From Euryarchaeota archaeon Ods01 (GTDB lineage Archaea; Halobacteriota; Halobacteria; Halobacteriales; Halorutilaceae): 34,323 bases of DNA. The stretch covers positions 1-34,323 of the forward strand of contig JAQZCZ010000011.1 in NCBI GenBank assembly GCA_028751095.1, read 5' to 3'. Below the pieces are notes generated by a model. The model was not told the DNA's origin. It saw nothing but the letters and a program-made list of their open reading frames with translations, and made no database searches. Made by a program: the position numbers and the translations under genes. Positions 7,064 through 15,000 of this stretch are shown here, piece after piece. The number at the start of each line of letters is the position of its first letter. Position 1 is the stretch's first letter.

Positions 7064-7867
7064 ATGGCACTTGGAGAAACGTTACCATCGACTGATATCT
7101 TCACAGACGACCTCTTCGAGGGCGAACGCGTGCTGATTACCGGTGGCGGCACGGGTATCGGCAGGCATCTGTCGCTCGCCTTCGCAGACCACGGCGCGGA
7201 CGTTGCTATCGCCAGCAGAAACATGGACCATCTCGAACCCGTCGCCGAGGAAATCGAGGCACGCGGCGTCAACGCCTGCGCGACGACGGTCGATGTCCGT
7301 GACAAGGAGAAGGTCGATGAGATGCGCGACACCGTCATCGACGAACTCGGCGGCGTCGATATACTGGTCAACAACGCAGGCGCGAACTTCCTCTGTCCCG
7401 CCGAACAGCTATCGGCTAACGGCTGGCGCGCCGTCGTCGGTACGATACTCGACGGCACCGCGTACTGCTCGTTTAGCGTCGGCGAGCATATGATAGAGAA
7501 CGGCGGCGGGAGCATAATCTCGATGGGCGCGTCGAACTCCGTCGAAGGCGCGCCGTACCATTCGCACAGCGGAGCGGGGAAGGCTGGTATCGACAACCTG
7601 ATGAAGACGCTCGCCTCCGAATGGGCGGAACACGGGATACGGTGTAACACCGTCGCGCCAGGTGTCATTCTCACGGACGCGATAGACGAAATCCTCCCCG
7701 AGGACTACCGTGAACAGGTCACCGACTATATCGCCGCCGACCGCCTCGGCGAACCTGAGGACTGCGTCCCGCCCGTGCTGTTCCTCGCATCGGACGCCGC
7801 CTCGTACGTCACGGGTTCGTACTATCAGGTAGACGGCGGTCAGTTGGTCGCGCCCTCGCCCCTGTAA
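7064..7867 (+). CDS. SDR family oxidoreductase, 2,4-dienoyl-CoA reductase-like
   Basis: A 267-residue short-chain dehydrogenase. The cofactor loop is GGGTGIG (27-33), followed by SRN after strand two, which favours NADPH, and LVNNAGANF. The catalytic lysine is Lys173 in SGAGKAG, but the residue four before it, normally the catalytic tyrosine, is Ser169. Missing tyrosine with a retained lysine, together with GAPYHSHSGAGKAGID, matches the peroxisomal-type 2,4-dienoyl-CoA reductases, in which that tyrosine is also absent. These reduce dienoyl-CoA intermediates of unsaturated fatty acid breakdown. The C-terminal YVTGSYYQVDGG strand is standard. The gene fits beside the crotonase and BKACE genes. 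The next gene starts at its stop codon (TAATG). Confidence 0.85.
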   Translation: MALGETLPSTDIFTDDLFEGERVLITGGGTGIGRHLSLAFADHGADVAIASRNMDHLEPVAEEIEARGVNACATTVDVRDKEKVDEMRDTVIDELGGVDILVNNAGANFLCPAEQLSANGWRAVVGTILDGTAYCSFSVGEHMIENGGGSIISMGASNSVEGAPYHSHSGAGKAGIDNLMKTLASEWAEHGIRCNTVAPGVILTDAIDEILPEDYREQVTDYIAADRLGEPEDCVPPVLFLASDAASYVTGSYYQVDGGQLVAPSPL

Positions 7868-8055
7868 TGCGGGAAGTAGTTCGTTGGCGGTACCACGCTG
7901 TCGGCACCGTCTTGATGGGGGTGGTACTCGCAACCTTCCAGACCGTCTTCCGGGACGGGGCTGATACCTCCTTCGTCGTTGCGGCGTGCGTCCTCTACTT
8001 CGTTATCATGGTGGGGCTTGACATCGTCCGTAGCCGCGTCGAAGAAGACGCTTAA
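7867..8055 (+). CDS. Small two-helix membrane protein
   Basis: A 62-residue protein whose ATG shares one base with the stop codon of the SDR gene, so it is translationally coupled. Two hydrophobic segments (about 11-27 and 35-53) flank a short charged loop (RDGADTS). The N-terminus is positively charged and the tail ends in an acidic cluster. It resembles small haloarchaeal membrane proteins without known function. It could anchor or assist enzymes of the same operon; there is no further evidence. Confidence 0.7.
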   Translation: MREVVRWRYHAVGTVLMGVVLATFQTVFRDGADTSFVVAACVLYFVIMVGLDIVRSRVEEDA

Positions 8056-8066
8056 TTACTCAGCCG

Positions 8067-8092
8067 CCCACCGCGGACGGTACTGCGGTGGG
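8067..8092. terminator. GC-rich hairpin between convergent genes
   Basis: CCCACCGC and GCGGTGGG pair perfectly around a ten-base loop. The hairpin lies in the 64-base gap between the stop codons of the small membrane protein (plus) and the carboxyltransferase (minus), so it may act in both directions. Archaeal termination relies more on T-tracts, which are weak here. Confidence 0.45.
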
Positions 8093-8119
8093 TATGGCGG
8101 CGGGAGAGCGGAGACGCCG

Positions 8120-9829
8120 CTAGAACAGGACGGTGCCGTGGTGACGGTCTATCTCGTTACGTTCCTTGTCCTCAAAGACACGGAACCGCGCCTCTAGCTG
8201 TTCGCGGAGGTCGCCCGCCGGAACGAGTTCGTCAACCTCCATCTGGCTCGCCTGCTTCCGTATGTCGATGTACTTGTCGTACTCCTGCTTGAACATCTCC
8301 TTCGTCGATTCGAGGGCGTCACCCTCCATCTCTTTGAGCTTGTCACCGAACAGGGCATGAACCGCCGCTTCGGGACCCATGACGGCGATTTCTGTCGATG
8401 GGAGCGCGAGAACCTCGTCGGGACCGAACGAGGGACCCGCCATCGCGTAGATACCTGCGCCGTACGCCTTGCGGGTCAGAACCGAAATCTTGGGGACCTG
8501 TGCGTTCGAGGTCGCGTAGATGAACTTGCGTCCGCGACGGAGAACGCCTTCCTGCTCAACCTTCGTACCGACCATGAATCCCGGCGTGTCACAGAGGTAG
8601 AGGAGGGGGATGTTGTATGCGTCGCAGGTCCAGACGAATCCCGAAGCCTTGTCGGCGGCGTCGGGGAAGATAGCGCCTCCGTTGACGTTGGGCTGGTTGG
8701 CGACGACCCCGACAGGGCGTCCGGCGATACGTCCTATACCGGTCACGATTTCCTGTCCGTACTCGGGCTTCATCTCCTGCCACGAGCCGCGGTCGATGAG
8801 ACGTTTGATGACCTCGTTGACATCGTAGTCCTTCTGCGACTTTTCGGGGATTACGGCGTCGAGACCCTTGGGGTTGAGTTCGGGCTGTTTAGGCTCCTTC
8901 CTCTTGGGCTTCTGTCGGAAGTTCTGCGGCAGGTAGTTGAGAACCTGCTTCGTCTTCTCGACAGCCTCCTCCTCGTCCTGTACGACGATATCGCAACTGC
9001 CGGAGTGCTGCGAATGCACGTCCGCGCCGCCGAGTTCCTGCATATCAACGCTCTCGCCTATCATTGCCTCGACGATACGTGCGCTCGCTATCGCCATCGA
9101 ACCCATGTCCTCGACCATCACGAGGTAGTCGCAGAAAACAGGCGTGTAGGCGCTTCCCGCGATATCGGGACCGTACAGGACGCCTATCTGCGGAATCTTG
9201 CCCGACATCCTGCACTGGTTGTAGAACATCTTGCCGCCGGTGTAACGGTCGGCGTGCGTATCACCGGGTTCGCGTTCCTCCTGATTGAGACGCGCGCCCG
9301 CCGAGTCGATGAGACGGACCATCGGAACGCCCAGACGCATCGCCTTCTCCTGTATCCGTATAATCTTCTCCGCCCCGTTCTGTCCAAGCGTACCCGCCTT
9401 GACGGTGTAGTCGTTGGCGGTGAAACAGACCTTACGTCCGTCTATCTTGCCGACGCCCGTGATAACGCCGTCGGCAGGGAGTTCGTCGTCCTCGTTCGAG
9501 AACGAAGCAAACGTGCCGTCCTCGAACTCGATTTCGTCGAACAGCAGGTCAAGGCGCTCGCGGACGAACAGTTTGTCGAGTTCCTCAAGCTTCTCCTTCT
9601 TGTCCTCCTTCCTGCCCTTCATTATCCCCTCGATATCCTCGCGGAGACGTTCCTCGCGTTCGGTGACTACGACGCCCTCGTCGTCCCAGTCCTCCTTCTC
9701 GCCTGCCGAGGCGACGGTGGAGCCGTCCTCGGACACCATCTCGACGGGCTTTCCAAGATGTTGCGAGACAGCGGCGACGACAGCGCGTGCCATCTCCTCG
9801 TCGTCGGCGTCTTCTACGTTTATCTTCAT
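8120..9829 (-). CDS. Acyl-CoA carboxylase carboxyltransferase subunit (PccB-like) with N-terminal extension
   Basis: A 569-residue carboxyltransferase of the propionyl-/acetyl-CoA carboxylase beta type, which moves CO2 from carboxybiotin to an acyl-CoA. Family segments are clear: LIDSAGARLNQ, the oxyanion region GPDIAGSAYTP, GGADVHSQHSG, then the second half with GRPVGVVANQPNVNGGA, CDTPGFMVG, RKAYGAGIYAMAG and GPEAAVHALFG. About 55-60 residues precede the normal start of the subunit: an acidic segment, then EEMARAVVAAVSQHLGKPVEM, reminiscent of small accessory subunits of such carboxylases. The ATG at 9829 was chosen because the extension to 9880 is hydrophobic and out of character. No biotin carboxylase or biotin carrier gene is in the window, so partners must be elsewhere. 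Confidence 0.88.
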   Translation of the reverse strand: MKINVEDADDEEMARAVVAAVSQHLGKPVEMVSEDGSTVASAGEKEDWDDEGVVVTEREERLREDIEGIMKGRKEDKKEKLEELDKLFVRERLDLLFDEIEFEDGTFASFSNEDDELPADGVITGVGKIDGRKVCFTANDYTVKAGTLGQNGAEKIIRIQEKAMRLGVPMVRLIDSAGARLNQEEREPGDTHADRYTGGKMFYNQCRMSGKIPQIGVLYGPDIAGSAYTPVFCDYLVMVEDMGSMAIASARIVEAMIGESVDMQELGGADVHSQHSGSCDIVVQDEEEAVEKTKQVLNYLPQNFRQKPKRKEPKQPELNPKGLDAVIPEKSQKDYDVNEVIKRLIDRGSWQEMKPEYGQEIVTGIGRIAGRPVGVVANQPNVNGGAIFPDAADKASGFVWTCDAYNIPLLYLCDTPGFMVGTKVEQEGVLRRGRKFIYATSNAQVPKISVLTRKAYGAGIYAMAGPSFGPDEVLALPSTEIAVMGPEAAVHALFGDKLKEMEGDALESTKEMFKQEYDKYIDIRKQASQMEVDELVPAGDLREQLEARFRVFEDKERNEIDRHHGTVLF

Positions 9830-9912
9830 GCTTGAGGAACAAAGCCAAGTCAAGAATATCATACTACCGGTTTTCGACACCGTTTAATCTGTGGTCAGCG
9901 CCACGTATCCTC

Positions 9913-10039
9913 ATGGACTTGGATAAGGACGGCTTCTTTGGGGTATTCAGCGGGGATAGTCGGTGCGGTTTTCCTCGCCATAGGCTCAGCAATCGTCATT
10001 TACGCTTCCATCGGTAAACCGAACAAAGGACCGTCTTAG
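9913..10039 (+). pseudogene. Tiny membrane protein with a one-base frameshift
   Basis: The ATG at 9913 opens MDLDKDGFFGVFSG and then runs into four consecutive G (9952-9955). In the next frame the sequence continues as IVGAVFLAIGSAIVIYAS, a clear membrane helix, ending GKPNKGPS and a stop at 10037-10039. Removing one G joins the halves into a coherent 41-residue single-span protein. A TATA-like TTTAATC lies about 20-25 bases upstream. The break may be a sequencing or assembly error, a true mutation, or programmed frameshifting. The following small membrane protein starts five bases after the stop. Confidence 0.55.
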
Positions 10040-10043
10040 GACA

Positions 10044-10172
10044 GTGCGGCGTTTCATCGACCCGAATGCCGCCGCTCTATACCGCGACTTGGTGGTTATG
10101 CTTCTGATAGGGGTGTTCACCGCGGTATTCGGGGCATTCCTGCTTGGCGTCGACTACATCAGCGAGGACTGA
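10044..10172 (+). CDS. Tiny membrane protein (42 residues), GTG start
   Basis: A GTG start gives MRRFIDPNAAALYRDLV followed by a hydrophobic helix (VMLLIGVFTAVFGAFLLGV) and an acidic tail DYISED. It begins five bases after the stop of the preceding frameshifted small membrane protein, and both have one span with opposite charge patterns, so they look like a paired small complex. Such pairs accompany membrane enzymes in haloarchaea, but no partner is adjacent. No family recognised. The frame lacks an ATG before residue 18, so the GTG is inferred from composition and spacing. Confidence 0.5.
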   Translation: MRRFIDPNAAALYRDLVVMLLIGVFTAVFGAFLLGVDYISED

Positions 10173-10229
10173 GTGCCTACGCGAGGTTTTGACAACAGAG
10201 TGATGTGAACGGAGGACATACTTGGCTCC

Positions 10230-11201
10230 ATGCAGTACACGACGCTCGGCTCTACCGGCGTAGAGGTATCGCGTATCTGCCTCGGCTGTATGAGCTTCGG
10301 CGACCCTGACTGGCGTCCGTGGGTTCTCGAAGAGGACGAGGCGCTCCCTATCATCGAGCGCGCCCTTGACCTTGGCATCAACTTCTTCGACACCGCGAAT
10401 ATGTACTCCGACGGCGAGAGCGAGCGTATCTTGGGAGAGGCTCTCGACGGACGATGGGACGACGTATTCGTGGGGACGAAGTGCTACTTCGAGGTAGACG
10501 GACGGAGGCAGTCGTCGGGTCTTTCGAGGAAGACGGTCGAGCAGGAACTCGACGCGTCGCTCCGGCGTCTCGGAACCGATACCGTCGACCTGTACCAGAT
10601 TCACCGTTGGGACTACGAGACGCCTATCGAGGAGACGTTACGCGCTCTCGCCGACGCGGTGCACCGCGGTAAGGTCCGTTACATAGGCGCGTCGTCGATG
10701 TGGGCGCACCAGTTCGCCGACGCTCTACGGACGAGCGAACGTCTGGGTCTCGAAAGCTTCGCCACGATGCAGAACCACTATAACGCCGTCTACCGCGAGG
10801 AGGAACGCGAGATGCTTCCCCTCTGTGAACGCGAGGGCGTCGGAGTCATCCCTTGGTCTCCTCTCGCACGCGGCTATCTGACGCGTCCGCACGAGGAGAT
10901 AGACGCGACGGACCGCGGAGAGACGGAGGAGCATATGTACGAGCATCCGTACCGTGACGGCGGCGGCGACGAAATAAACGAACGCGTCGAGGAGGTTGCC
11001 GAGGACGAAGGGCTGAGCATGGCGCAGGTATCGCTCGCGTGGCTTCTGTCGAAGGATGCCGTTGACGCACCCATCGTCGGCGTGACGAGCGTCGAACATC
11101 TGGAAGAAGCCGTCGAAGCGGTCGAAGTTTCGTTGGACAGAAACGATATCGAGTATATCGAGGAACCGTACGAAACCGTCGAGGTGTCGGGACACGAATG
11201 A
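10230..11201 (+). CDS. Aldo/keto reductase
   Basis: A 323-residue NADPH-dependent oxidoreductase with a TIM-barrel. The catalytic tetrad is intact: Asp54 and Tyr59 (FFDTANMYSDG), Lys84 (VGTK) and His125 (QIHRWD). The MQYTTLGSTGVEVSRICLGCMSFG start and the SPLARGYLTRP segment resemble the YajO/Tas group (AKR11-14). It reduces aldehydes or ketones; the substrate is unknown. Its stop codon overlaps the arginase start (ATGA), so the two are translationally coupled. That coupling could mean shared amino-acid or osmolyte metabolism but may be only genome compactness. Confidence 0.93.
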   Translation: MQYTTLGSTGVEVSRICLGCMSFGDPDWRPWVLEEDEALPIIERALDLGINFFDTANMYSDGESERILGEALDGRWDDVFVGTKCYFEVDGRRQSSGLSRKTVEQELDASLRRLGTDTVDLYQIHRWDYETPIEETLRALADAVHRGKVRYIGASSMWAHQFADALRTSERLGLESFATMQNHYNAVYREEEREMLPLCEREGVGVIPWSPLARGYLTRPHEEIDATDRGETEEHMYEHPYRDGGGDEINERVEEVAEDEGLSMAQVSLAWLLSKDAVDAPIVGVTSVEHLEEAVEAVEVSLDRNDIEYIEEPYETVEVSGHE

Positions 11202-12067
11202 ACCTCTCCGTCCTCGGCGTGCCGACCGACTACGGCGTCAATCGACGTGGCGTCGATATGGGTCCTTCGGCGGTACGTTACGCCGGACTCGTCGATGAAC
11301 TCGAAGAAATCGGTGTGTCCGTCACCGACCGTGGCGACGTGAACGCACGTCCGTCGTGTCCTATCGAGTGCGAGGAGCCGTCGCTTTTCGAGGAGATACG
11401 TGACGTAACCGGGTGTGTAGCCGACTCTGTCGCCGAGGCGGCGCACGACTCGGTTCCTCTCGTCGTCGGAGGCGACCATTCGGTTTCGATAGGCTCGGTC
11501 AAAGGCTCGTCGCGCGACGCCGACACCGGCGTTCTCTGGCTCGACGCACACGGCGACTTCAACACGCCTTCCACGTCGCCGTCGGGGAACGTCCACGGAA
11601 TGGCGCTCGCCGCCGCGCTGGGGTACGGCGGGTTTTCGGACGAAGACTGGGCGCTCTCCTCCGTCGAACCATCGGACGCCGCGGTCGTTGGTGCTCGGAG
11701 TCTCGACGAAGGCGAACGCGAAAACCTCCGCGACTCCGAGGTTTCTGTCTACACGATGTCCGAGATAGATAGCCGCGGAGTAGCCGACGTTATCGAGGAT
11801 GCGCTCGCCGTAATCGACGCCGACGGTCTCCATGTCTCGCTCGACATGGACTGGCTGAGTCCCGACGAAGCCCCCGGTGTCGGCACGCCTGTCCGCGGCG
11901 GCGTCACGTACCGCGAGGCGCATCTGGCGATGGAGAATATCGCTGAACATGCCGAGGTCCGTTCGGCTGACCTCGTCGAGGTGAATCCGGTACTCGATAA
12001 CTCGAACAGAACGGCGGAGTTAGGCGTTGAACTCGTCGCCAGCCTGTTCGGTAAGACCGTCTTCTAA
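11198..12067 (+). CDS. Arginase (ureohydrolase family)
   Basis: A 289-residue Mn-dependent hydrolase that converts arginine to ornithine and urea. Metal-binding motifs are present: GGDHS, LDAHGDFNT, and SLDMDWLSP, with both aspartates. The substrate loop TSPSGNVHGMALA is characteristic of arginases rather than agmatinases, as is APGVGTPVRGG. One change is visible: the usual aspartate before proline in the last metal motif (D-P) is Ser-Pro. Its ATG overlaps the aldo/keto reductase stop. Its TAA stop shares bases with the TAG stop of glutamate synthase on the opposite strand. Arginine breakdown would feed the neighbouring glutamate pathway through ornithine. Confidence 0.88.
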   Translation: MNLSVLGVPTDYGVNRRGVDMGPSAVRYAGLVDELEEIGVSVTDRGDVNARPSCPIECEEPSLFEEIRDVTGCVADSVAEAAHDSVPLVVGGDHSVSIGSVKGSSRDADTGVLWLDAHGDFNTPSTSPSGNVHGMALAAALGYGGFSDEDWALSSVEPSDAAVVGARSLDEGERENLRDSEVSVYTMSEIDSRGVADVIEDALAVIDADGLHVSLDMDWLSPDEAPGVGTPVRGGVTYREAHLAMENIAEHAEVRSADLVEVNPVLDNSNRTAELGVELVASLFGKTVF

Positions 12068-15000
12068 TCGACGCGTTCGCCGCCGTCCGTCACCGTCTCG
12101 GCGGGCGGTTCAGGAGGTGGGGAGACACGGATATCCTTGCCCTCTTCCATATGCTCCTCGACTACACGGGCGTATGGGTCGGGCATGACCTTGACGAACT
12201 TACCGAAGTACTCGTCCCAGTTGTCGAGTACCTCGCGCGCCTTCTCGCTGTTGGTGTACTCGTAATGGTTCTCGACCATACGACGGACGAGACGTTCGTC
12301 GCGGTCATCCGTGGGTTCAACATGGACCATCCCGTCGTTGAGGCGGACCTCCTCGAAATCGCCGCGCTCGTCAAGGACGTACGCCTCGCCCCCGCTCATA
12401 CCCGCGCCGAAGTTGCGTCCCGTCTCGCCGAGTACGACGGCGACACCGCCCGTCATGTACTCGCATCCGTGGTCGCCGACGCCTTCGACGACCGTCTTGA
12501 CGCCCGAGTTACGGACGCCGAAACGTTCGCCCGCGACGCCGTTGAAGTACGCCTCGCCGTCGGTCGCGCCGTATAACGCGACGTTTCCGATGACGATATT
12601 CTCGCCCTCGTCGAAACCGGCGCCCTCGGGCGTTTCGACGACAATTTTCCCTCCCGACAGACCCTTGCCGACGTAGTCGTTAGCGTCACCGACAAGATGC
12701 ATCGTCATTCCGTTGACGGCGAATGCGCCGAACGACTGTCCCGCGGAGCCTTCGAACGCAAGGCTGACGGTGTCGTCCGGAAGCCCGTTCTCGCCGTGCG
12801 CCTTAGCGATTTCGCTACTCAGCATCGCGCCCGTCGTCCGGTCGCGGTTACGTATCTTACGTTTGACCTCGACGGGTTCGCCGTCGGTGATAGCGCGACG
12901 CGCCGCACCGATGAGTTCGTGGTCTATCTTGTCGTCGAGCCTATGGTTCTGCTCACGTGTCTTGACGGGGTCGTCGTCGCCATCGGGTTCGCGTAGGAGG
13001 CGCGACAGGTCGATGCCCGACGCCTTCGGATGGTCTACGTCGCGCTGGCTGAGTGCGTCAACCTCACCCACCATTTCATCGACCGTCCGGAAGCCGAGTT
13101 CCGCCATGAGTTCGCGCGTCTCGCGCGCCATGAACCGCATGTAGTTGACGACATGCTCAACCTCGCCGCGGAACAGTTCGCGGCGCTCGGGGTCCTGTGT
13201 CGCTATACCAGTCGGGCATTTGTTCGTATGGCACTCGCGGACCATGACACAGCCTTCGGCGACGAGCGCCGACGTGCCGAAGCCGTACTCCTCAGCGCCG
13301 AGAAGTGCCGCGACGACGACATCGCGTCCCGTCTTCATGCCGCCGTCCACACGGACACGGATACGCGACCGCAGGTCGTTCTCCATAAGCACCTGATGCG
13401 CCTCGGCGATACCGAGTTCCCACGGAAGGCCCGCCGACTTTATCGAGGTACGTGGCGACGCGCCCGTGCCGCCCGAATGTCCGCTGATGAGGACCGAGTC
13501 GGCGCGCGCCTTCGAGACGCCCGCGGCGATAACGCCGACGCCGTCCTCGGCGACGAGCTTAACGTGTACGTCCGCGTCGGGGTTGGCGCATTTGAGGTCG
13601 TGTATGAGCTGTCCAAGGTCCTCGATGGAGTAGATATCGTGCTGAGGCGGCGGCGAGATGAGCGCAACGCCGGGCGTCGTATGGCGCGTCTCGGCGATGG
13701 TTTCGTTGACCTTGTGTCCTGGAAGATGTCCACCCTCGCCGGGCTTCGACCCCTGCGCCATCTTAATCTCGATATGGTCGCCGTCGTTGAGGTACGAGAC
13801 CGTGACGCCGAACCGTCCGCTCGCAACCTGTTTAATCTTCGACCGGCGTTCCGTCCCGAACCTCTCGACGGGTTCGCCGCCTTCACCCGAACCCGACTTA
13901 GCTCCGATACGGTTCATTGCCTTGGCGAGAGTCTCGTGCGCCTCCTCGCTAAGCGAACCGAACGACATCGAACCCGTGAAGAACCGTTGGACGATTTCAT
14001 CGACGGGTTCGACCTCCTCCAGAGGCACGGGGTCGCGGTCGGAGTCGAGTTCAAGGAGTCCACGGAGAGTGTGATGGTTCTCGGTGTCGTGGTCCATCAT
14101 ACGTGAGAACTCCTTGTAGCCTTCGTAGTCGCCCTCACGGACCGCCGCCTGTAGCTTACGTACGGTTCCCGACCGCCACGCGTGAAACTCGCCGTCGGGC
14201 TTCCAGTCCATCTCTCCGCCCGGGTCGAGTTCGACCTCGTCTTGGTCGAAGCCGAAGTCGTGGCGCTCCAGAAGGTCGTTTTCAACCTCCTCTATGCCGA
14301 TTCCCTCGGTGCGCGCCGTCGTGCCGTAGAAGTACTCGTCAACGAACTCCGTCTTCAGACCGACAGCCTCGAATATCTGCGCGCCCTTGTACGATTCGAG
14401 CGTCGAAATGCCCATCTTCGACATGACCTTGAGGATACCCTCTTCGACAGCCTCGACGTAGCTCTCGACGGCTTCCTCGGGCGTCGCGCTCGGCTCTTCC
14501 TCGCGCCAGTTTTCGGTCAGGCGTAGGTCGTCTTCACGCCCTAGCTCTTCGATAGTCTCGTAGGCGAGGTACGGATTGACGGCGTCTGCTCCGTATCCGA
14601 TTAGGGTGCAGAAATGATGGACGAGACACGGCTGTCCCGATTCGAGAACGAGTCCGGTATCGGTCCGTGTTCCTTCACGTATGAGATGATGGTGTGTTCC
14701 TCCGACGGCGAGGAGCGACGGTATCGGCACGCGGTCCTCGTTCGTCGCGCGGTCAGAAAGAATCAGCGCCTCGTATCCTTCCTCGACCGCGGCGCTCGCC
14801 TCGTCGCGTAGGTCTTCGACCGCCTCGCGCAGGGACTTCTCGCCGCGCTCGTACGTGATATCGAGCTTCTTGGCGCGGATTCCGTTCTCATCTATCGACG
14901 CGAGGGCGTCGAGTTCGTCGTCCGTCAGTATCGGCGAGTCGAGCTTGACCTGCTGGCAGTGCTCCGGCGTTTCGCCGAGCATGTTACGCTGTCTTCCGAG

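Noticed and set aside
8357-9835. 492-residue open frame antisense to the carboxyltransferase
   Set aside because: It is the mirror of a strongly conserved gene. Composition is Arg/Val/Leu/His rich and unlike the acidic proteome, with no recognisable domain.
10874-11950. 358-residue minus-strand open frame over the aldo/keto reductase and arginase genes
   Set aside because: Both overlapped genes have complete catalytic motifs. The antisense product has none.
13030-14106. Long plus-strand open frame inside gltB
   Set aside because: A shadow of gltB on the opposite strand, with no motifs. GC-rich codon bias keeps antisense frames open.
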